64,000 bases of DNA from Hoplostethus atlanticus (taxonomy: Eukaryota > Chordata > Actinopteri > Trachichthyiformes > Trachichthyidae), in contig JAXDDX010000117.1 in assembly GCA_034670405.1 (NCBI GenBank), positions 186,001 through 250,000 on the forward strand, read 5' to 3'. The translations under genes were made by a program, and so were the position numbers. Position 1 is the first letter of the stretch. Each line of letters opens with the position of its first letter. Below, piece by piece: positions 10,889 through 22,967 of the stretch. Under the pieces are notes generated by a model that did not search any database, had not been told where the DNA came from, and saw only the letters and a list, made by a program, of their open reading frames with translations.

Positions 10889-12174
10889 TAGGGGTGGGCG
10901 TTATGGCCTAAAATTTATATCACGGTATATTTAGAATTTTGGACGGTAACGGTATATATATCACGGTATATTTGTTTTTCTTATAATAATAATAATTTTA
11001 AAAAATGCTTTAGGAGCAGTACAAGACTCTGGGATGAACAGTTTATTCCCGGGGGGTTAACTATGAGGTTTCTACTGGGCTCTTCCATTAGTATTCTGTA
11101 ATCTGTATATTATGACAAAATTGACATTGAACTTAAGTGTTTATGAATGTTTTATTGTGCAAAACTGCACTGTATTAAATATAAATAGCACCTTATATGC
11201 AAACTTTTTTCTAAAATAGGTTCTGAACAATACAAAGAAATATTAAAAAAATAAATAATAAAATAAATAAATTTCAAGTATTCCAATACTTCAAATAACT
11301 TCTACTGTATATAACAAAAACTTCAAAGGTTAGGCAACATGCCAAGAAAATAATTATAAAGATAAATAGCACATTATATGCAAACTTTTTTCCAGTTTGG
11401 CTGAAGTATTTTCGACCTGGCATCACATACCTCGGATCCAGTGTTTTGATCAATGCCTTAAACCTGTTTGTATAGGAACCATGTCCTTACATAGGTACTC
11501 CGTTATGGAATGTGTAATGTCCTTCCACCGCTTGCTTTTTTTGTCATACGGATAGCCACTGGAAAATGACTCGGCTAGCGACGTCTGCGTTGTGGTTTTT
11601 TGTTTAGCACCACTTGCGGAGGGACTGCTTGTCTGCGCGCATCCTAGTACTCTCTTCATACTCGCGGACATGTTTTGTTTTGAGGTGATAAAAGAGATTG
11701 CTCGTGTTACCACCGCCGGCAACAACTCTTGCTCGACATTGCCTGCAGATAATAGTTTTCTGCTCAAGGTCCGACTTTTTAAACCCAAACCACGTCCAGA
11801 TGATGGACGAAGCACCTTTCTTTCTAACTAATTCTTCTTCTTTGTTTGCATCGGGAACGGGAGCTCCCGCATCATGCTCGCTGCCTTCCATTTCACCATG
11901 CATCTTCAGAAAGCATGCGTCTGTTTACGTCGAAGTTTACGTTGCACTACTCACTTTTTCACATCGTCTTTTTCCACAAACTAGTTTATTATCTTTAAAT
12001 GGCAGCGCGCAGTTCGCTGGCTTTGTGTGTTACGTTTGTAAATTTGAAAAAGTATTTTTACATTTCAAGAGCCTAAAAGTAGCCTTCTACCGGTACATCC
12101 GGTAGAGTCAAATCTCTACCGTGGCACGGATTTCTACCAGTATACCGGTTCAACCGTTATACCGCCCACCCCTA
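10889..12174 (-). mobile_element. hAT transposon, internally deleted, with 8-bp TSD
   Basis: Terminal inverted repeats start TAGGGGTGGGCG at both ends, followed by a related 'ttat'/'gtat' stretch. The flanking duplication GTTCACGC is perfect at 10881-10888 and 12175-12182, the 8-bp length expected of hAT elements. The 1,286-bp body encodes only the N-terminal BED finger and the beginning of a hAT transposase on the minus strand. The catalytic core is missing. Confidence 0.9.
11450..11903 (-). pseudogene. hAT transposase N-terminus with BED zinc finger
   Basis: An ATG at 11903 (MHGEMEGSEHD) opens a frame whose residues about 33-81 form a BED-type finger: the aromatic lead WTWFGFKK, the Cys pair CRQC, and the His pair in LFYHLKTKH. 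A frameshift near 11630 moves the reading to a second frame with the typical transposase start TSLAESFSSGYPYDKKSKRW. No Asp-Asp-Glu core follows, because the element ends in AT-rich sequence. Confidence 0.8.
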
Positions 12175-12182
12175 GTTCACGC

Positions 12183-14479
12183 CATCCCCGTATCCAGCAA
12201 GCTCTCGAAGGCAAACAGATAACGGAAGCCATCACGTTTTATTCAGCAAAAGACATGGCTCCGATAAACACTGCACGCAACAAAGGTTTTAAAAGGATGA
12301 TCAACACCCTGGATAAGAGATACATGATCCCCTCCCCCAATCATTTTTCCTAAATTGCACTGTCATCACTTTATTCCAAGTAGAACTATATAACCATTTA
12401 CGCTGAAAAGCAGATGCCTGCAAACAGCATACTTTCCCAAGATCATACCGAGGATATTGCTCAAGGATTGAGAGAAACACTGTCCGCCTGGGGCTGCAGG
12501 AGAAGCTACACATCCGTTGTATCACTTCACATCCGTTATCGGCTTGATTTGTTTTGATTTGTTACAGAATAGAGTGCATGCAGTTGGCAACATAAAATAT
12601 GTATTTAATTGCAATTCTATTATGCAAAATTATAATCGCAATTACAATAGAGAGAATTAATCGCCAATTATAATTTTTGTGATAATCGTGCAGCCCTAAT
12701 CCTAAGTATAAGTATCAAATTTCCTCAATATCACAAGTTGTTTTTATTCTAACTAGAAGCAGATTTTTTTGTTGTTGATATTATGTGTTAAATAGCAATG
12801 GACATGCATTTGTCAAATAAAAAAAATGACATAGGCTTGGCATGATGTTGTATGAGCATTAATTGGTACACTAGACTATTTGCAAGTGCATTTCTTTGTT
12901 TTGTTTTCAAAGAAAGCATGAAATATGACCAATATTTTCTGACACTAAAAAATAATAAGGTGGGGGGTGGTGGGTGGTAGGGTTGTTTTCAGTGGGGGAC
13001 TTTTTGTTTCGAAACAAAGCACTGTAGCAAGGTGCACCCTTGACCTGGGTGTGACCCTCGACACACCAATAGTTCCAAAACTTGTCTTGTACTTCACTAA
13101 ACAGAGGTCGCAAAGAAACCAATCTGCATTTTAATTAAAGCAAAACAGCTCGTTACAGGATCTCCACTCTGCACATGAATGAAAAGGAACTGTGACCAAA
13201 AGGATCTAAACAATCGCAGTGTCCAGTCGCAGCCCTATGTGCCCCAGGGATCCAGATCCCCATTTCACTCTGTGTCACCTGACTGGAGGGTGACCTGGTG
13301 TGAACACGGAAGCAAAGGAATATTACCCGCTCTGTGCCAAAGTCCCAAAACTCACCAAATAACTGATTTTACTGGCACATTCTGCAAAGGACTCGATGGA
13401 AATGGAACTTGCCTTTTTATATGCAATTATCTTCTGTCCTGAGACACATAACAATGCCGTGTTTGGTGTCTAAAATTCAAATTTGGGGTTACGAGGAATG
13501 TGTTATTACAAACAGTCTTTAATACATTCAGGAATAAGGCTCAATACTGGAATACGTTAACTGAGATGAAGCCCTGTCAGTTAGCAACCATTCCCGCTAA
13601 GCTAACCAGACCCTGCGCCGTCATCCACTGACATCCAGCTGCCATTGTGCTGTACCCGATCAGCAAAACCGCAGGCTGAAGAGACATCAACCCAGTCTCC
13701 CTCGCCTCACCTTCCTGACTGCTGCCGACCTGCCTTCCAGCATCTCACCTTCAGGAGACCCGGTCCTGTCTCAAAACACTTACTTATGGTCTGCACACCA
13801 TATCTATGCAGTGGGGCCCCAATTGATGTGGTATAGTTAAATTGACTTATGATTCTGAAAGCGCATGCACTACCAATCATAATCATACTGCTAATTACTC
13901 CACTACAGCATAGGCTAGAAATTGAGTTTTGATAGACCACATTTACTGCAATAGTTTGTTTGAAGGCTGATGATGGAACTGCAGTAGCTAATTCGCTATG
14001 TGTTTGGTGGTTGTATGAATTGTATGAGAGTTACCACTGACATGGGGAGTGGAGATGACAGAATTAACATTTAGGATTTTTCCATTTAAAGATATTTCGT
14101 TTTACATTTTACTTCTACGGGATTAAGGAGTGAATGTAAAACGAAATTCCCAGAGTAGAAGTTCCCAGAGTTTGCCACAGCTCAGTTGGGAATCTGTTGC
14201 ACAAGGTGACGGTGACAGAGAGGCTGTGGTAACATCCATAGCGTCAGAGAGAGAAGACTAAGGCAGGCAGGCTGATGAACAGGCAGCCTTGAGGCCGACA
14301 ATCTGCTGCTGGGAGGCCACAGCCTCATTCAAACCAACAGTGCTAATGAGACCCAGTCTGCAACTGGGGGGAAAGTCACAACAAAGCTATGGAGAATTGG
14401 TACAATGAGTGAGTGTGTGTATGTGCAGGACAGAGAAAGGTGAGTATGTGGATGTTTAATGTGTGAAGAAAGAGAGAAG
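12183..14479. other. Intron 4 sequence; one possible hAT end
   Basis: At about 12615-12697 the sequence ends in 'gataatcgtgcagcccta', which resembles one terminus of a fish hAT family. No partner terminus was found. The rest (12700-14479) has no recognisable gene, RNA or repeat end. Confidence 0.35.
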
Positions 14480-14945
14480 CTCTCCAGCTCTCTGACCATT
14501 ACTTCATGTCCTACTCTCTCCCTCCTCTCCCCCCTTACATCCTCCCCCTACCCACATGGTTTCTTCCCGTCGCAATCTCAGCTCGCTCTCCCCCACTGAT
14601 CTTTCCTCTTCTGTTCTCTCTGCTCTCCCTGCCCCTGAATCCTTCTCTCTCCTATCCCCTGATACTGCCACTGATCTTCTTCTCTCTACTCTGTCCTCTT
14701 TGGACAATCTCTGTCCCCTCACCTCCAGGCCTGCACGGCCAACTCCACCTGCCCCTTAGTTGTCGGACTCAGTGCGTACTGAACGCAAATGGAGAAAAGG
14801 CAAACTCCCAGCGGACCGTCTTAACTTCCAATCTCTCCTTTCCACTTTTTCCTCCGCTCTATCAGCTGCTAAAGCTGCTTTGTTCTGCACTAAAATTCAA
14901 ACTTCTGCTTCCAACCCTAAAAAACTCTTTGAAACTTTTTTGAAA
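14480..14945 (+). mobile_element. L2-type LINE fragment, endonuclease-RT linker
   Basis: Ser/Leu/Pro-rich translation (SSRRNLSSLSPTDLSSSVLS, LLSTLSSLDNLCPLTSRPAR, then ERKWRKGKLPADRLNFQSLL) matches the linker between endonuclease and RT in fish L2-like ORF2. There is a stop at 14758 and a frame change. The fragment is short, and the CA repeat begins about 90 bp downstream. Confidence 0.7.
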
Positions 14946-15037
14946 CACCTACCAAAACAGAGTACTAGAGTTCCCAGGGCCTACATACACTGTGATATCA
15001 GGAGAGAGCAGACCCAGCACTCCACCCAAAGGCATGA

Positions 15038-15038
<1 letters not shown>

Positions 15039-15119
<81 letters not shown>
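15039..15119. repeat. (CA)n microsatellite, 81 bp
   Basis: Uninterrupted CA run of about 40 units, long enough to be highly polymorphic. Confidence 0.97.
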
Positions 15120-15122
<3 letters not shown>

Positions 15123-15879
15123 ACTGTGTTTCCATGCAACCCCAATATTCAAGTGGTAATTCAATTCAATTCTTTTATTTTCCCAGGAAAAGCCTACCTG
15201 ACACGGGTATTTAGAACAGCAGATGTAAAAGCTTTGAACTGGGTATCGGTTGAATCACTATTGCATTATATCAATTGGTGATAGAGTAGCGAAAACGGAC
15301 ATTCATCTATATGAACTGATGAATGAATTGCTGATGAACTGGTGGACCTGATCACAGACTGATGAGTCAGCCTGCAGAGAGGAGGCTAAATATAACACTC
15401 TCCTCTCTGTTGAGCTTTCTCCCACCAAACACATTGGACACCACTTCAGAGTTGTGTGGAGCAAACATGGTGGTAGGTACTTCGAATTATAAATCGAAAA
15501 GTAAAAGGCAGTTTGTTTCGGCATAGAAGCAACTTTTTCCTTGGGTTGAAAAGGACAAATCGATCGATCGTGAAGCACAAGCCAATCAGCTTCAAGCAGC
15601 ACTCTATCCAGGTGCCTGTAAATTTCTTTCCAAAATGGCACCAAGCTCATTGCAGTGGTGTGTAGTTTCCCTGACCTCTATGATACAATGTCATTCTTTC
15701 AGTGACGGAAACAAAAATGAGAGAGCATGGAAAGACGTCAAGCAGATGGCTGAGTTAAAACCTGCTTGCATTCATCATTCATCAAGTTGAGCCGTCAAAC
15801 TTGTGAGTACAGCGATTCACATACCTAGTGTATGCCACAAAACTGTCACACACACAAACAAACACACACTAAGACTCAC

Positions 15880-16052
15880 ATTGTGGATCCTGAAGAGGCA
15901 AAGCGCCACCACGTGAGCACACCACTTGGCCCCGGCGCCACAGGTGCAGCTGCAGGAAGTGATGCGGCAGCGGTCGAACATGACCGCCACATTGTACGCT
16001 CCCTTAGACTGACCAGCCTGACTGGACACCACTGTAGCACTGAGGTGGAAGC
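15880..16052 (-). CDS. zswim8: ZSWIM8 exon 4, SWIM zinc finger (residues about 143-200)
   Basis: Exon of 173 nt with acceptor AG at 16054-16053 and donor GT at 15879-15878 (CACAAT|GTGAGT). It encodes FHLSATVVSSQAGQSKGAYN, then VAVMFDRCRITSCSCTCGAG, then AKWCAHVVALCLFRIHN. The SWIM signature CxCxnCxH is met by C176/C178 (or C178/C180), C187 and H189. This defines the family and is the reason for the SWIM name. The exon ends exactly at codon 200, so the reading frame across exons 1-4 totals 600 nt. Confidence 0.97.
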
Positions 16053-16234
16053 CTTGTGCAGAGAGAGGAAAACAGAAAGAAAGACAGAAAGATAGAATGA
16101 ACCAGAAAAAACAAATAAAAGTTAGTTCTATATTCCCCTTTAGAAAAACATTAGATATTAGAACACAGAGGTTGTAGTTCACCTGGGTGTGGCCCATTGA
16201 CACACCAACAGCATGTCAGTGGGCCACACCCAGT

Positions 16235-16380
16235 TGCCAAACTGAAAGAGCTAACGGGGAGGCGCACTGACCGGGGGATTGAGTGGGAATCAGCAGGTGG
16301 GATCCGGTGGTTTTACAATGTGTGTACTAAAAACGTGTCTGTGTGTGGCCGCCCCGGGTGGTAGCGAGTCCGCTACACTA
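16235..16380 (+). repeat. Possible LTR 3'-end fragment in intron 3
   Basis: Ends '...gggtggtagcgagtccgctaca', close to the end of the complete LTR at 61027-61492 ('gtagcgagcttgctaca'). No TG start or target duplication was found. Confidence 0.35.
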
Positions 16381-16674
16381 TACAAACTCCATTTACCAAA
16401 AAAACACTTGCTTGTTCAGCACAAATAACAAAATTAGCAATTGAAATGTCACAGCAAACTTCATGGACAACACACACTTTACAGAGTTTTGGCAGAGTAA
16501 AACATCCAAGCATATTTATACGAGTCAGTGCACAGGAGAAGAAATATGGCAACAGGAGGGGGACATCCAGGCTGGAGGAGAACAAGCAACAGCAGGCCGG
16601 CAGGGCAGTGACTCGCTAAGGGCTGGTCTTTATGTCCCAACAGAAATGGAATCACTTTCCTGTAACGGATATGA

Positions 16675-16752
16675 TCATGGACAGTTTTTGTTTTTGTTGT
16701 ATTAGTTTTTAATAAATGATGAAAACAGTTCTTGGTAGTGGACCCCACTGCA
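16675..16752 (-). mobile_element. Tc1/mariner-like terminal fragment
   Basis: On the minus strand, 'cagtggggtccactacc', 'aagaactgtttt' and the bases after them are shared with 20087-20160 on the plus strand. The motif cagtggggtcc is a common Tc1-type end. Only one end is present. Confidence 0.5.
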
Positions 16753-17464
16753 TGCAAATAAACCTTTCAATTTGAAGATCTTCATTTTGTTCATTTTGCC
16801 TTATTGTGGCATAGGAGAGATGATTCAGATGTTTTGTTACCCTCCCTTTGGTCACCTAATTGCCATAGTTTTTAGGCTGTCATTGTAAATGTCATTAGTA
16901 GATGTTAAGGAAACAGAGCATTGGCATCATCAAAATTCCATGGCAGCCATGGAAGGTGTTGTGAAGTTCTATGGCTGCCGTAGAAATTGGATGATTTCTT
17001 TTCATTGTTTCAATTGTACACTGCCACATTAACATTTACACCTGGCAGACTCGGATGATAAAATAGCAGTCTGATCACGCCTATCTCTATACTCCTCACA
17101 AAAAAAATCCCCAATAGACAAAGATAGAGAAAAAAACGCAAATAAGACAAAGGCATCAGGTTCAATGTAACCTAATAAGTTTTTGGTTCACGTGCAAATG
17201 TAAATTAACAATGCATCCTATACTTTCTTCAGTCAAGATGAATAGTTCAGTCTTTTGTATCATGTCATATGTGCATGCCACTGAGGTAAACAGCATTTTC
17301 CAACTTGACATGTGGGGGGTGATAAGCAGTGTGCCTTTGTCACTGTAAATGTGGACTGTTTATCACAAGTCCTCCTGTTTCTGGGGTTTTGGCACTGGGG
17401 TTATGAAGGTAGGAAGAGAAGGCTGAGCTGCAATGATGAAGACCATTCTTTGTAGGGTAGGATA

Positions 17465-17932
17465 TTAACTTTCTACATTTGTATACAGTCTATCTAACTG
17501 TAGACTGATGGATGCCGAAGTCTTTGGAATGGTTTTGTAGCCTTTTCCAGCCTTGTGAGCCTCAACATCTCTTCTCCGGAGGTCCTCTGAAATTTCTTTT
17601 GACCAAGGCATATTGCACTTCAACAAGTTGTAACCAAACTTTGTGGGGTTTTTAGATGACAGGACACATCTAAGCCACACCTCATATCATTGATTGGATC
17701 ACCTGACTTCAATTACCCCTTTTCATAGAAGTCATTATCCTAGACGTTCGCAAACTTTTTCTAGTCCAAGCTGTTAACATTTGAACAATATGTTTTGAAA
17801 CACTTTTGTGATATTCACATTGAGTTTATCTATTGTCATGACTTTGATGAAGATCAGACCATATTTTAGGAGCCATTTATGCAGGAATGCAGGTAATTCA
17901 AAAGGGTTCACAAACGTTTACTTGCAGCTATA
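17465..17932 (-). mobile_element. Tc1-like transposon remnant
   Basis: On the minus strand the translation includes SKEISEDLRRRDVEAHKAGK and GYKTI, the N-terminal helix-turn-helix of Tc1-like transposases. The non-coding arm 'tgactttgatgaagatcag ... gggttcacaaacgtttactt' follows to a TA at about 17930. The rest of the transposase is gone. Confidence 0.75.
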
Positions 17933-18713
17933 GCAGCAGCATAGTCGAATAAGATGTAAGAAATTGGACATAATGAAAGGATGACAGGCTGTATTAGTGA
18001 CCTGGGCCTATAATATGGAATAGATTTTTAGCTGCCATGCACAAAATGAAACACAGTTCGATTCCCATAGATGAAAAGCTGGAGAGTGTTTGAGAGAGAT
18101 AGAAAAATGTGGAAATAGAGAATAACAGAGGACAAAGAGCAAGGATGTTGAAGATACCGGTGGGGAAGTGAAGAAAGTATGTTGGAAAGGATGAGGAAGT
18201 GAGAGAGGGAGGAGGAAAAGAGAGCAACCAGCCAACAGCTTTGCCCACTGGACAGCAGCCAGGATGAGAGGCAGGAACAATGATAGAGGAAGGGCAGTAT
18301 TAAATGACAGTTTCACTGTTCCACATTAAACAGTAAGGCAGAGATGTTTTCTGTCCCTGTACAACACACATACACAGCATTTTAACCTATTTTGCTCTCC
18401 TACCACGTGTACTGGTAAACTGTGGCTTTCCATTACCTCATAGTAAACTCCCAACACAGTTGAAAACCTAATACTACACACTGGGCTTTCCCTGGACTTC
18501 AAGGGAAAAGACAGAGTGTCAATACCATGCAGAACCTCTTAACCTCTAAACCCTGGGTGATGGAAGTCTTAAAAACACTACAGAGGTTCAGTTGCTGAGG
18601 TGGTTAAGATTACTGTCCTGTTTACAGAACAGTCACCAAGTCTTTGTCTATAGTACTGTAGGATTGGATTTCCCTGGTCTCATGGATGACTGAGATTTAT
18701 AATCTTGATCAGG
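17933..18713. other. Intron 3 sequence without recognised features
   Basis: Purine-rich and simple stretches only. No exon or element end recognised. Confidence 0.45.
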
Positions 18714-18780
18714 GCGTCTGGTGACTCAGCAGGTTAAGGTGTATATGGTATACACCTTAACCTGCTGAGTCACCAGACGC
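18714..18780. repeat. 32-bp perfect palindrome with 3-nt loop
   Basis: Arms 18714-18745 and 18749-18780 are exact reverse complements around TGG. Each arm reads like the 5' head of a tRNA-derived SINE ('ggtgactcagcaggttaagg'), so this looks like two SINE heads fused head to head. Confidence 0.95.
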
Positions 18781-19249
18781 TGCTCCCAAAATTTAAATCT
18801 GCTTCATTACCATTTCCCATTTGGGTCATTATCACATCATGTGGACAAAGTTTCAACATTTGTCCTTCAGCTACCTAAAATGGTTTGCTAGAACTGTTGG
18901 TAATTCTAACTACTAATGAGTACTACTAGCTGCAATCTAATCAACTAGCTTTCACCTGGCAGTATCCATTGGTTTGAATGAGGTGAACCTTCAATAATCC
19001 AAGTGTTTAAAGATGCCAAGCTGGCAGAAGCACAGTGCTTGGCTCTTGGTGACTAAGGAACCTGTTTTAATGCTCACATAGGGAACTCCTCCAGATCAAT
19101 GGTGACTTTATTCAAACATCCAGGAGATGGCTACTACCAAGGCTAAAATCCACTGCTCTGCTAAATCTGCAAATTCAACTTTTCAAATGTTCAGCATATT
19201 AAGCTCATTAAGCGGACAGCTCCATGGCTTCGGTTGTGTGGTGGGGGTA

Positions 19250-19440
19250 TGTGGCAGACTGGGGGAGGGTGTGGTTGAGGTGTTGGCTGGATGCAGGAGA
19301 GAATCAACTTGTATCTGGCACTGGCTGCAGCCAATTACGGCTGAATGGCCAAGTTCAGCCGGGAAAGTTTAAATGTGTGTTTGTGTTTCAGTCGAGAAGA
19401 AGGAGAAAGGAGTGGAAATGAGCCGGATGGGCAGCGGGTG
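19250..19440 (+). repeat. LTR fragment related to the 61-kb LTR
   Basis: Shares 'tgtggcaga', 'tgggggagggtgt', 'ggctggatgcaggagagaat' and 'actggctgcagcc'-type sequence in the same order as the LTR at 61027-61492. Only the 5' portion is present. Confidence 0.55.
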
Positions 19441-19749
19441 CACTGACCTTAGGGGCACCTGGAAAGCTGTTTGGGGCCAGAAGCTAGGGTAAAAAATACT
19501 TGAAAGGGTTGTAGCCAGCCAACTTACTGAATTAACAGCACTCATAAGAGTGGTCAACGATCTTCTGTTAGCTATTGATTCTAACTCAACCTCAGTATTA
19601 CCATTACTCGACCTGAGTGCAGCTTTCGATACAATTGATCACAACATACTCCTAAATAGTCTTGAGTACTACATTGGTCTCCAACAAGTGCGTTTGTAGT
19701 TTAGGTCCTATCTACTCAATAGAACGCCCAGTGTCTACCACAACAATAT

Positions 19750-19925
19750 AGGCGTTTTTCGACTGCAAGAACTAAAACCTTTTGGATACTTTTTTGAGCA
19801 GGAACCTTCTCAGCAGGAACCTTTTTAGTTCCCCAAAAAGAGGTTGCTTTCCACCCATACCAAAGTACCGGGGAGATTATGCAAATAAGTTTAGTTTGGT
19901 TTCATACGTCATTTACAAGATTCAA
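19750..19925 (+). mobile_element. Fragment of a 'cgtttttcgac' DNA element inside L2
   Basis: Nearly the same as the start of the element at 20818 (shared 'gttttYcgac', 'gaactaRaaccttttgg', 'taccaaagtaccggggaga', 'gtttagtttggtttcatacg'). It is truncated on its right. Confidence 0.6.
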
Positions 19926-20086
19926 CCCATGTTAACAATGGCAGACGCTGAAATCTTAGTACATGCCTTTGTATCGTCAAGATTATTGCAAGGTCCTCTT
20001 CTAAGGTTTACCTATTGCACGCATTAAAAATCTCCAGCTTATGCAGAATTCAGACCATCCTATTAATCCGATTTTGTTAGACCATA

Positions 20087-20240
20087 TACAGTGGGGTCCA
20101 AAAGTCCACTACCAAGAACTGTTTGTTTTCATCATTTATCAAAAATTAATTAAAAAAAATGTACTCAGTTGTTACTTCTTGTTCAAGAATACATTATTTA
20201 GAACTGATACAAACCAACTTTTTTAGATCTTTGAGAAATG
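20087..20240 (+). mobile_element. Tc1/mariner-like terminal fragment
   Basis: Begins TACAGTGGGGTCCAAAAGT and matches the minus-strand piece at 16675-16752. No opposite end was found. Confidence 0.55.
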
Positions 20241-21201
20241 CTCGTATGAAATTGAAATATATATCTTGTTCACACACTATTTGGTAAGGTTTTCTCAAAT
20301 TGTTGTCATGCTATATACTTCATGTATGTCTTCTATCCGTTTCCAGGCTGTGGCTGGGCAGGTTTGGTATCCTTCTGCCCCTTTGTATATTCTGTGTCCC
20401 ACTGTGTTTATTCTGTATACTTTGTTTCATTTTGCTTGCCCGCCTCAGCACCTATTGCACGCCTGATCTGAGTAGTCCCTCCTAAGGTTTCTTTCATTTT
20501 TTTTCGAAGAAGGTTTTGTGGGAGTTTTTCCTTGTCCTCTACAAGGGTCCAAAGTTGGGGGGTGTCATGTGCAGTCATTTCTTGATTTCATAATGTGGGC
20601 AGAGGTGAAACCCTGTGAAGATTAAGGGCTATAAAAACTTGACTTTGTAACTGATTTTTAAAGGGGCTTTGCGTATTTCAACAATATCTCTCACTCTTTG
20701 TCTATTTCATCAAAACAGGCACATCACTAAACGTGCAAACAAACTGTGCATGCGCGCACACCTAAAAAGTTGCGCTTTTAAACACCTTTTTTCTACATTT
20801 CTCCCCTGGGCTATAATTGGTGTTTTCCGACCACAAAAGAACTAGAACCTTTTGGGTACTTTCTGAGCAACCTTCTCAACAAGAACTTTTTTAGTTGCCC
20901 AAAAGAGTTCGAGGTTGCTTTCCGGCCACACCAAAGTACTGGGGAGATTATTCAAATAACAAGAAGTTTAGTTTGGTTTCATACGTCACTTAGGTACACG
21001 ACGACCCCCACAACAACGCCAATTTCAACACAGCAAACACAAAGGAAGCAGCTATGATGTTGATCCACCAAAAAATAAAAAGTTGGTCAATGTATATAAA
21101 TTGATCTTACTCCAACACTGCTTTGGTATGAACATATTAGAATCGTTTTTTGGAACCAAGGCGTGCTGAAGTTGAAGCAGAGATTGAACAAGCCGGTATT
21201 T

Positions 21202-22935
21202 AAAGGTCCCATATTATGGAAAACGGCTTATTCCTGGCGCTTATACATGTTCCACAGGAAATCATTTACCTAAGCAGCTGAGAAAATTTGAAATCTGGAA
21301 GTCAACCCGTTTTTCTGTATTTTCCTTTTTCCAAAAACGGTGCCAAAGATAGGAGAAAAACAGGCCGTTTCAGAAAGTAGCCCCTTTGGACGTCATAACG
21401 GGCGCTAATCCAGCCCCTCTCAGAGCATGCCCACGCCCAGGTGAACAACCAATCCCATTTACGGCATTACCAATCCCGTTTATGGTATTACGGCAGCGCC
21501 GCAAGCCGTTGCTTATGGTGCATTCCATTGTACTCGGAAATCGATAATTCCGAGTCGGTATTCCTAACTTCCAATCTAAATGTGTTCCAGTGCATCTGCT
21601 CGGGAAAACATAATCGCCCGCAGCAAACTCATGTTTGTATGGCAAGTCTCAGAATGTTACAAGCATCTAAACTCAACATCAACTACTACAGCGCCATTAG
21701 TGAATAGAATCGGCGCATTTCACATTCGGACGCCGTTTTCTTTCGAGTACACTGGAATGCACCATTACTTTGCGACGAGTGAAGCTAAAACAACAACATA
21801 TCTACAGCGATATATCAACTTTCCAGTTATTATTTTGTAGGATGCAGGCAGCACAGTCTCCCAACACGCAAAAATGCTAGGACAGAGTGGATTAATTTTA
21901 TTTTTAACTGCAACGGCTACAGTTTTTTCTGTATGTGATGATCACTGCTTGAGCAACGGCAGGATTAGCATCTAAATTGAAGCTTAAAGATGGAGCAATT
22001 CATAAGATACGTGACCCATCTGCAGAATTGGAATCTGTAATTGTCACCATGTTTTGATTTAATTTACCAAATTAGTCTGGTTAGTATATTTGACTGCTGG
22101 TTAGCTAACGAGCTAGCGGGGCCAGCCACGGGCTTGTTGGGCGTGGAAGAAGTAAGAAAACTAAAGCTGGAGTCATTAAAAGTAAAGTAAAGTAAAAGTA
22201 AAGTTATTGGTTGGAGTCAGGACTCATCTTTAAGTTATTTGTTGGGACCAGTGTCTGTTTTATAAGTCTGTCGAACGTGTCAGGCTCGGTAAACTTTAGC
22301 CACCATTAGTACAATCGCGTTTGGTTGTTTGCGCTGCGCTGTTTGGATGCAAATAGATTGCATCCAATAATATATTGACTAACTAGCTCAACAAAATTGT
22401 CAATCCTAGCTTGTCTGCAAGTTGTATTCAATAAGCTTATGGACATGAGCCATAAACAGACCGGCTACAGCAGAGAGTGTCGCTCACACACCCACATACA
22501 CAAAACAAACTACAATATTACACAGAATTGTTATCACTGAGAAACTAAGTGGAACCGCCTCAGCTGCCTCTTCCCATTCTGGGTCAGGCTCCGGCTCAAA
22601 CATGTACGGTCTCAGTGTTGGTTCTGGAGCGGCCGCCATGGTTATGGTAGATTTCTGCATCAAGCTTATTTGTTTACCTTGAGCAGCATGAGCGCTCTGC
22701 TCTCCGTGGAGGTTGTATGTAATGAGCACTGCTCTGATTGGCCGCCTCACGCCTCACTCACGGCCAATCAGAGCAGTGCTCATTACATACAACCTCCACG
22801 CCCTCAAAACGGCCTGTTCTTTACAATGGAGAAAATAAGAGACTGAAACACACACCACAGAAGCTGGTTTTAGGATTGTTTTTGATATAGACTTCACAAA
22901 CGTCTTGTAAAGAGCCCCAGGAACAGTTTAAATAG
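21202..22935. mobile_element. TTAA-associated repeat ('aaggtcccatattatg' type)
   Basis: Starts within TTTAAAGGTCCCATATTATG, a terminus common in fish DNA transposons with TTAA targets. The right terminus is not recognised. It contains the hairpin at 22705-22800 and no transposase frame. Confidence 0.45.
22705..22800. repeat. 40-bp perfect inverted repeat, 16-nt spacer
   Basis: Arms 22705-22744 and 22761-22800 are exact reverse complements. The spacer is 'cctcacgcctcactca'. Confidence 0.97.
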
Positions 22936-22967
22936 CCCAAAATGAGTACAATACCCGCCCTTTGGGC

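Larger units (their letters stand above)
19510..20655 (+). mobile_element. L2-type LINE copy, interrupted
   Basis: RT segment at 19530-19745 ([24 protein letters not shown]) matches the L2 ORF at 36743-38593. Coding similarity resumes at about 19940-20070 (DAEILVHAFVSSRL, GLPIARIKNLQLMQN), and the L2 3' UTR block is at 20455-20645. It is cut by a foreign segment at about 19750-19925 and by a Tc1-type end at 20087-20240. Confidence 0.75.

Noticed and set aside
12940..13120. Short 'gacctgggtgtgaccctcgac' similarity to the L2 LGVTLD motif
   Set aside because: Too short, with no further L2 similarity on either side.
14506..15281. Overlapping plus-strand frames around the CA repeat
   Set aside because: The 5' part is an L2 linker and the 3' part reads through (CA)n. 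Not a gene.
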